NCBI RefSeq assembly: GCF_017876435.1
Contig: NZ_JAGIOA010000001.1
Location: forward strand, 310,001 to 374,000
Source of the DNA: Microbacterium phyllosphaerae
GTDB lineage: Bacteria > Actinomycetota > Actinomycetes > Actinomycetales > Microbacteriaceae
Reading direction: 5' to 3'
Length of the DNA stretch: 64,000 bases
This document shows, piece after piece, positions 58,869 through 64,000 of this stretch. Position numbers and translations under genes: made by a program. The notes beneath the pieces are model-generated. The model saw nothing but the letters and a program-made list of their open reading frames with translations. It was not told the origin of the DNA and did not search any database. Each line of letters begins with the position of its first letter. Position 1 is the first letter of the stretch.

Positions 58869-61160
58869 ATGACGAACACCAGCACCGCAAACCTGTATCA
58901 GGACACCTCACTCTCCGTCGACGAGCGAGTCGCCGACCTCATCGCGAGGATGACCCTCGAGGAGAAGGCCGGGCAGCTCACCCAGTACTTCTACATGGGC
59001 GTCGCCGCGAACCTGCCGGAAGACTTCGACATCGAGTCGATCCCCGTCGAGAATCGCGCTTTCCTCGAGCAGCCGAAGATGGTCGACGCGGCAGTCGCGA
59101 AGGGCGCCGCGGGCGCGGCATTGTTCATCAAGGATGCTGTCGCAACGAACCGCCTCCAGCGCCTCGCAGTCGAGGAGTCCCGCCTGGGCATCCCGCTGCT
59201 GTTCGGCTACGACGTCGTCCACGGGCTCCGCACGGCGTTCCCGGTTCCGATCGCGCTGGCGGCGAGCTGGGATATGGACATCATCGCCGAGTCGCAGACG
59301 GTCGCTGCTCGGGAAGCGCGAGCCGTGGGCATCCACTGGACGTTCGCGCCGATGATCGACATCGCCCGCGACCCGCGCTGGGGCCGCATCATCGAAGGCT
59401 CCGGGGAGGATCCGTACCTCGGGGCGGCCGTCGCTGCGGCACAGGTGCGAGGCTTCCAGGGAGACCTGGATGATGAGCACGTGCTCGCCGGGCCGAAGCA
59501 CTTCGCCGGCTACGGAGCCGCCCGCGGCGGTCGTGACTACGACGATGCCGAGATCTCCGACTCCGAACTGTGGAACGTCTACTTCCCGCCCTTCCGCGCG
59601 GCCATCGAGGCCGGTGCGGCGAATGTCATGAGCGCGTACATGGATCTCAACGGGGTGCCTGCGTCGGCCAACCGCTGGCTGCTCACCGATGTGCTCCGCG
59701 ACGAACTGGGCTTCGACGGTTTCGTCGTGTCCGACGCCAACGGCGTGCGCTCGCTCGAGACGCAGCACTTCGCCAAGGACCTCACCGATGCGGGCGCACG
59801 CGCCGTGCGCGCCGGCCTGGACATGGAGATGACCATGTTCGACCCCGCCTACGACCGCCTCCCCCAGGCCGTCGCTGACGGCCTGGTGACCGAAGAGGAG
59901 ATCGATCAGGCCGTAGCCCGCGTGCTCCGTGCCAAGTTTCGCCTCGGACTCTTCGAGAACCCCTACGTCGACGAATCCGGAACCGCCGCCGTGCTCGACG
60001 CGCCCGAACACCGTGACCTGTCGCGTGTCGCGGCCGAGCGCTCCTTCGTGCTCCTGAAGAACGAGAACGACGCCCTGCCCCTGCGTGCGGAGACCCTGAA
60101 ATCGGTCGCCGTCATCGGGCAGCTCGCCGACAGCAAGCGCGACACTCTCGGCCCCTGGGTGTTCGACCACGACACCGAAGAAGCGATCACCATCGTCGAC
60201 GGACTTCGCTCCCGCCTGGGCGACGAGGTTCGCGTTCTGCACGCAGACGGCGCCGGAATCCCGAACCGCCTCATGCCGTCGCCGTTCGACGGCATGGACC
60301 CGACGGTGCTCGCGACGGCCGATGACCACGACGATGACGCGGCCATCGACGAGGCCGTGAAGATCGCCTCTGCTGCCGATGTCGCAGTCGTCGTCGTCGG
60401 CCAGCGCCAGAACCAGATCGGCGAGATCGCATCGACGGCGACGCTCGACCTGCCCGGCCGTCAGCTCGAGCAGCTGCAGCGCGTCACCGCCACCGGCACG
60501 CCCGTGATCGTGATCGTCATGTCGGGTCGCCCGCTCGACCTCCGCTGGGCCGACGAGAACGTCCCGGCAATCCTCCAGGCATGGTATCCGGGCACCCGCG
60601 GCGGCGACGCCGTCGCGCGCGTGCTGCTCGGCGACGTCTCGCCGGGGGGAAAGCTCCCGTTCACCTGGCCCCGACATGTCGGCCAGGTGCCCATGATCTA
60701 CTCCCACTACCGCACCTTCCAGCCTGGGCAGCAGGACACCCGCTACTTCGACGAGCCGAGCACGCCGCTCTACCCGTTCGGCTTCGGGCTGTCATACGGC
60801 AACTTCGAGTACAGCGACATCCGCCTCGACCGTCACAGCATCGCTGTCGGCGACACGGTGGCGGTCACCGTGGATGTGACCAACACCTCCGACTCGACGG
60901 CAGACGAGGTCGTCCAGCTCTACGTGCACCAGCACTACGGCTCGGCGTCGCGACCCGTGCGCGAGCTGAAGGGGTTCCAGCGTGTCACGTTGGCTCCCGG
61001 CCAGACGCGCGAGGTGTCTTTCGAACTCGGTCGGTCCGACCTCTCGTACTGGAGCGCGGCCACCCGCGCTCTCGGGCAGGACGCGACGACGTTCGACGTC
61101 TGGATCGGCGGAGACTCCCAGGCGTCTCTGAGCGCCACCTTCGAGGTGACTGCCTCGTGA
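58869..61160 (+). CDS. Beta-glucosidase, GH3 (BglX-like)
   Basis: 763 residues, no signal peptide. The N-terminal TIM barrel shows EEKAGQLTQYF, GIPLLFGYDVVHGLRTAFPVPIALAASWD, WTFAPMIDIARDPRWGRIIEGSGEDP and KHFAGYGAARGGRDYDD, and the nucleophile Asp in GFDGFVVSDANG. The alpha/beta sandwich follows (ERSFVLLKNEN; VVVVGQRQNQIGE) and a fibronectin-III-like C-terminal domain (DEVVQLYVHQHYGSASRPV). This is the domain order of BglX. It lies 17 nt after GH1, in the same operon. Confidence 0.93.
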   Translation: MTNTSTANLYQDTSLSVDERVADLIARMTLEEKAGQLTQYFYMGVAANLPEDFDIESIPVENRAFLEQPKMVDAAVAKGAAGAALFIKDAVATNRLQRLAVEESRLGIPLLFGYDVVHGLRTAFPVPIALAASWDMDIIAESQTVAAREARAVGIHWTFAPMIDIARDPRWGRIIEGSGEDPYLGAAVAAAQVRGFQGDLDDEHVLAGPKHFAGYGAARGGRDYDDAEISDSELWNVYFPPFRAAIEAGAANVMSAYMDLNGVPASANRWLLTDVLRDELGFDGFVVSDANGVRSLETQHFAKDLTDAGARAVRAGLDMEMTMFDPAYDRLPQAVADGLVTEEEIDQAVARVLRAKFRLGLFENPYVDESGTAAVLDAPEHRDLSRVAAERSFVLLKNENDALPLRAETLKSVAVIGQLADSKRDTLGPWVFDHDTEEAITIVDGLRSRLGDEVRVLHADGAGIPNRLMPSPFDGMDPTVLATADDHDDDAAIDEAVKIASAADVAVVVVGQRQNQIGEIASTATLDLPGRQLEQLQRVTATGTPVIVIVMSGRPLDLRWADENVPAILQAWYPGTRGGDAVARVLLGDVSPGGKLPFTWPRHVGQVPMIYSHYRTFQPGQQDTRYFDEPSTPLYPFGFGLSYGNFEYSDIRLDRHSIAVGDTVAVTVDVTNTSDSTADEVVQLYVHQHYGSASRPVRELKGFQRVTLAPGQTREVSFELGRSDLSYWSAATRALGQDATTFDVWIGGDSQASLSATFEVTAS

Positions 61161-61212
61161 CGCGCGTCACGCTCGCGAACACCGAACCGCCGAACTAGCT
61201 CGATTCGAACGC

Positions 61213-61248
61213 GCCGCCACGCCGCACACAGTCGCACGGCGTGGCGGC
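61213..61248 (+). terminator. Hairpin after the GH3 gene
   Basis: A 12-bp perfect stem (gccgccacgccg / cggcgtggcggc) with a 12-nt loop, in the gap between the GH3 and esterase genes. No clear T run follows, so termination may be partial. Confidence 0.6.
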
Positions 61249-61293
61249 CGACGTTCTCCGCACCCTCGTACAGTCAACGACGATTGGACAGAA

Positions 61294-62052
61294 ATGACAG
61301 ACCGAACCGTATCCGCACCTCTCACAGACGCGAAGCCACGGCGCCGGAGATGGCGACGTGTCGTCTTCGGAATCCTGGGCGCGGCCGTGGGCATCGTGGT
61401 CATCGGCGGCATCGGGGTGAATGTCTACCTCGGCGCAGACATCCCCGCGCTCTGGGCGGGGAAGGTCGAGGACGTCGAGGATCGCTTCCCCGACGGCCGA
61501 CCGCAGAACGGAGTGCTCCTCACCGGAAGCTCCTACATCGAACAGTGGTCGACGTCTGAGGAAGACCTGGCCCCGCTCGACACCGTCAACATCGGGATCG
61601 GCGGCACCAAGATCGGCGATCATGCCGCCTATGTCGACCGACTCGTCGTGCCCTTCCACCCGCGTGCGATCGTGGTCTACGCAGGCTCCAACGACATCTC
61701 CGGCCTTCCGTTCTTCAGCAAGAGCGGTGAGGATGTCTCAGAGCGCGTCGCACAGTACCTCGAGACGCTCCACCAGAAACTTCCCGACGCGAAGATCTTC
61801 TACGTCGCCGTGACCGAAGCACCGATCCGTGCCGGCGTTCGCGATGACATCCAGAAAGCCAACTCGCTCATCAGTGAGTTCGCGCGAACGACCGACTACG
61901 TGACCTTCATCGACACTGCGCCTGTCCTGCTCGCCGAAGACGGCGACATCGACGAGTCGCTCTTCGGGCCCGACAACCTGCACTTCAACGACAAGGGATA
62001 CGAGAAGTTCTCGTCTGCGATCCGGCCGGTCCTGATCGACAGCCTGGGGTGA
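61294..62052 (+). CDS. Membrane-anchored SGNH/GDSL esterase-like protein
   Basis: 252 residues. One N-terminal helix (about 25-48, VVFGILGAAVGIVVIGGIG) after Arg-rich residues anchors it. The SGNH blocks follow: LLTGSSYIEQW (nucleophile Ser), NIGIGGTKIGDH, VVYAGSNDIS (Asn) and DNLHFNDKGYEKF (Asp and His). It may remove acetyl or other ester groups from a glucoside or cell-wall glycan outside. Position next to the glucosidase operon suggests glycan deacetylation, which is inference. Confidence 0.85.
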   Translation: MTDRTVSAPLTDAKPRRRRWRRVVFGILGAAVGIVVIGGIGVNVYLGADIPALWAGKVEDVEDRFPDGRPQNGVLLTGSSYIEQWSTSEEDLAPLDTVNIGIGGTKIGDHAAYVDRLVVPFHPRAIVVYAGSNDISGLPFFSKSGEDVSERVAQYLETLHQKLPDAKIFYVAVTEAPIRAGVRDDIQKANSLISEFARTTDYVTFIDTAPVLLAEDGDIDESLFGPDNLHFNDKGYEKFSSAIRPVLIDSLG

Positions 62053-62078
62053 CGTGACTGAGGCGGGGCGGATGCCGT

Positions 62079-62519
62079 CTAGTCTCGGCGCAGCTCGCGA
62101 CTGATCGCACCGAGACCGGTCTCGAGGGCTTCGAGCTCCTCGAGAGACAGTCGCGACAACACATCCTCGCCGAGCTCTGGACGTGCGGCCATCAGCTCCT
62201 GAACGACCGCACGGCCCAACTCGGTGGCATGGATGCGACGCACGCGCTGGTCGCTCAGATCGGTTTCACGTTCTGCAAGGCCGCTCGCCACAAGACGATC
62301 GACGAGTTTCGACATCGAAGCCATGGAGACGGCGAAACGCTGCGCGAGCCCGGCACCGGTCGCCCCCTCCTCCGTCGTCACGATCACCGAGAGGGCTTTG
62401 AGCTGCTGGATGGTCAGGTCCGTCGTCAGCAACGGCGCGAGCACGCGCGGGATCGACCGAACGGTGATTCCGATGGACAGCGCTTCGATGGCCGAGAGGG
62501 CACGCGTGCGGGGGTCCAT
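62079..62519 (-). CDS. MarR family transcriptional regulator
   Basis: 146 residues. MarR winged helix: LTIQQLKALSVIVTTEEGATGAGLAQRFAVSMASMSKLVDRLVASGLAERETDLSDQRVRRIHATELG. The ATG (62519) follows a TACGTT -10 with 6 nt between, so the mRNA may be leaderless. It converges on the esterase gene. The target genes are unknown. Confidence 0.88.
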   Translation of the reverse strand: MDPRTRALSAIEALSIGITVRSIPRVLAPLLTTDLTIQQLKALSVIVTTEEGATGAGLAQRFAVSMASMSKLVDRLVASGLAERETDLSDQRVRRIHATELGRAVVQELMAARPELGEDVLSRLSLEELEALETGLGAISRELRRD

Positions 62520-62867
62520 TGGATCAACGTAGGGCTCAGCGCGGGAGGAACGCAAAAGACATCGCTGCCGTGGTGCCCGCCGGATGAGGCGGGACGGTGT
62601 CCGTGTCGGTCAGCGCGGCCCTTGTCACTATGACCCGTCGGCTGAAGCTGATCCGGATCTGTCGCTGTTGACCCTGGTGAACACTGGAGACACGGAAACG
62701 GCCCTGGTTACGAGATCGTCAAACTATGTGATCCGGTGCAGCAACCCCTGGACGCTAGGCATCGAAGCCCAGTACAGGCCCCGGATTTACGGAGCTTGAG
62801 CCCTTGAATGTGGATGGAAGTATGCTCGTCGCACCCGCCAGGTGCCTCTCTCGGGCACTATGTGTCC
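62520..62867. other. Intergenic stretch without a recognisable gene
   Basis: About 350 bp between the MarR gene and the last gene. The GC content falls here. A 71-codon open frame at 62584-62799 has no visible family or ribosome site and is not called. No tRNA cloverleaf was found. It may be the edge of a transferred region. Confidence 0.5.
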
Positions 62868-64000
62868 ATGACCTCAGGTGATTCCTTCCGTCGACCAAAA
62901 TCAGGCGACGGGACACCGTTCATCGCTCCGCCATCGGCGTTGGAGTTCGCGGTGGATCCGCCTCATGCCGGCCCCCAAGTCCGTGCAGACTTCGATGAGT
63001 TCGATGAAGCGTTCGTGCGGTGTTACCCCAACGCGCACCGCGCAGCAATGGGCCTTGTCATAGGCGCCCTGCCTCGGGTGAAGGACGGGGAGGTGCTTGA
63101 GGGTGAAGACGCCTTCAAATACATGGTCGAGCTACGCCAGAGAATGGTCGATGCAGCAACCGAGGCCGCAACTCCTTATGATTCCGAGACCTGGCTCATT
63201 CTGATTCGGCGCTTGAGCCCGCGGGCGCTGAGTCACGCCGAATCTGGAACCATGGACTACGAGGGCGACTCCACGGAGAGAGTTGCCGAGAACCTAGTCG
63301 GGGCTGCTCGCGGGGAACATCTCGACGTGGAGTCGGCGCCCGTGCCCACCGTCGTCTCCATGCGGCTCGCGAGGCTCTTCGCACTCGCCGGCATGGTCGA
63401 CAGCCTGGAGAGCGCCGTACGCAGCGCAACCAAAGGTGTCAAATACCGAGTCCGGCGCCGTCACCGCCCACGGCCGTTCGACAGCGATGCGCTTCGCGCT
63501 TCCCTCCGTGAGTTCGACCTGAGAAGCTCGTGGAAGTCTGCCGACGACGCTCCGCGACTAGAGTCCATCACCTCAGACGACTTCGAAGGCGACCCTCCGA
63601 TGCTCGTCGCCTATCGATTCAAGGATGGCCTCGGGATCGACCAGACGTGGGACGGCCCGTTCAGAGCCGCGGATCCAGTCGAGGACACCGTCCGTTTCAC
63701 CATCCGTGCTTTTACTACGGGGGACGAGACCTACACGGTGCTCGGTCGACATGGGGTGCTGGCGTCGTTCGAAGATCCCGCCGCAACGGCATCTCTCATC
63801 GTTTTCGGCAACGCTTTGCTCCGCCACGTCCTAGACGTGGACGATGCGGCTGGGGCGACACTTCCTCGACGTGGCCTCCTCCGAATCGAGACCGAGGTGC
63901 TGACAGCCGTCATCAACGACACTCTCCACAGCGAGGCCATCGCAGTGTGGTTGACGGAGAACGGGCAAGCAGCGTTATCGGCATCCGCTGTACTGGCGAG
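62868..64000 (+). CDS. Unrecognised protein, 3' end off window
   Basis: At least 377 residues from the ATG at 62868 to the edge; the frame has no stop. The translation begins MTSGDSFRRPKSGDGTPFIA and goes on to a hydrophilic protein with many Asp, Glu and Arg. There is no signal peptide or membrane helix. A patch of basic residues (KGVKYRVRRRHRPRPFDSD near residue 190) may bind nucleic acid. Codon use includes ATA, CTA, TTA and AGA, rare in its neighbours, and GC is lower. I do not recognise a family. A possible promoter -10 (TATGCT) lies 42 bp upstream. It may be part of an accessory or defence island beginning here. Confidence 0.65.
   Translation, partial: MTSGDSFRRPKSGDGTPFIAPPSALEFAVDPPHAGPQVRADFDEFDEAFVRCYPNAHRAAMGLVIGALPRVKDGEVLEGEDAFKYMVELRQRMVDAATEAATPYDSETWLILIRRLSPRALSHAESGTMDYEGDSTERVAENLVGAARGEHLDVESAPVPTVVSMRLARLFALAGMVDSLESAVRSATKGVKYRVRRRHRPRPFDSDALRASLREFDLRSSWKSADDAPRLESITSDDFEGDPPMLVAYRFKDGLGIDQTWDGPFRAADPVEDTVRFTIRAFTTGDETYTVLGRHGVLASFEDPAATASLIVFGNALLRHVLDVDDAAGATLPRRGLLRIETEVLTAVINDTLHSEAIAVWLTENGQAALSASAVLA

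Noticed and set aside
62584..62799. 71-codon plus-strand frame
   Set aside because: No ribosome site, no recognisable family, and it lies in a region with no other coding signs.
62520..62867. tRNA or attachment site at the change of composition
   Set aside because: No cloverleaf with T-loop GTTCRA was found and no direct repeat could be paired within the window.

Overview
The window looks like a chromosome segment from a high-GC actinobacterium, most likely Microbacteriaceae and probably Microbacterium or a close relative. Evidence: GC of roughly 68-70% by eye, GTG and even TTG starts, -10 boxes sitting 6-7 nt ahead of start codons (leaderless transcripts), an IdeR/DtxR-type iron box, sugar ABC operons without their own ATPase, a LAxTG surface protein and a CopD-CtaG fusion. 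No rRNA, tRNA, CRISPR array, prophage or insertion sequence was seen.

Layout. (1) 1-13.3 kb, minus strand: a glycan-utilisation locus. Transcription runs from a lipoprotein sugar-binding protein through two permeases, a DUF624 membrane protein, a GH36 alpha-galactosidase, a GH43_24-like exo-galactanase, a D-2-hydroxyacid dehydrogenase and a GH43 beta-xylosidase/arabinofuranosidase-like enzyme, joined by 1-8 nt overlaps. It ends with a very large secreted alginate-lyase-superfamily protein with carbohydrate-binding modules, cut by the left edge. The gene set suggests an arabinogalactan or similar galactose-rich plant or algal glycan. (2) 13.4-22 kb: housekeeping and metal genes: CorA, a beta-lactamase-fold lipoprotein lacking its catalytic residues, a DUF2470 protein and an iron-regulated heme oxygenase, a PIF1-like helicase, a membrane-anchored protein, CopD-CtaG and HU. 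(3) 22-27.3 kb: a TetR/hydrolase pair, then an accessory patch in which an AbiEi/DUF559 nuclease-like gene lies between two clusters of a 19-bp palindromic repeat, then a LAxTG surface protein whose terminator resembles that of the neighbouring rpmB-rpmG-rpsN operon.

(4) 27.4-36 kb: a galactoside operon (GH42 beta-galactosidase, two permeases, binding protein, GH36 alpha-galactosidase) with a divergent LacI regulator and two clear operators. (5) 36-43.6 kb: DNA-3-methyladenine glycosylase, an anchored propeller-like protein, then a zinc cluster: TIGR03943 protein, DUF318-type permease, Fur/Zur regulator, and ZnuB, ZnuC, ZnuA behind a Zur-like box. The three ribosomal proteins at 26.5-27.2 kb lack zinc-binding CxxC motifs. 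(6) 43.6-49.9 kb: an alpha-glucoside operon (GH13, two permeases, binding protein) with a divergent ROK regulator. (7) 50-55.5 kb: 2H phosphoesterase, LysR/EamA pair, and a Baeyer-Villiger monooxygenase followed by an SMP-30-type lipoprotein. (8) 55.5-62.5 kb: TetR, MFS sugar transporter, GH1 and GH3 beta-glucosidases, SGNH esterase and MarR: a beta-glucoside module. (9) From 62.5 kb the sequence changes character, with lower GC and rare codons, and an unrecognised protein runs off the right edge.

All functions are read from sequence motifs and remembered family features; no database search was run.
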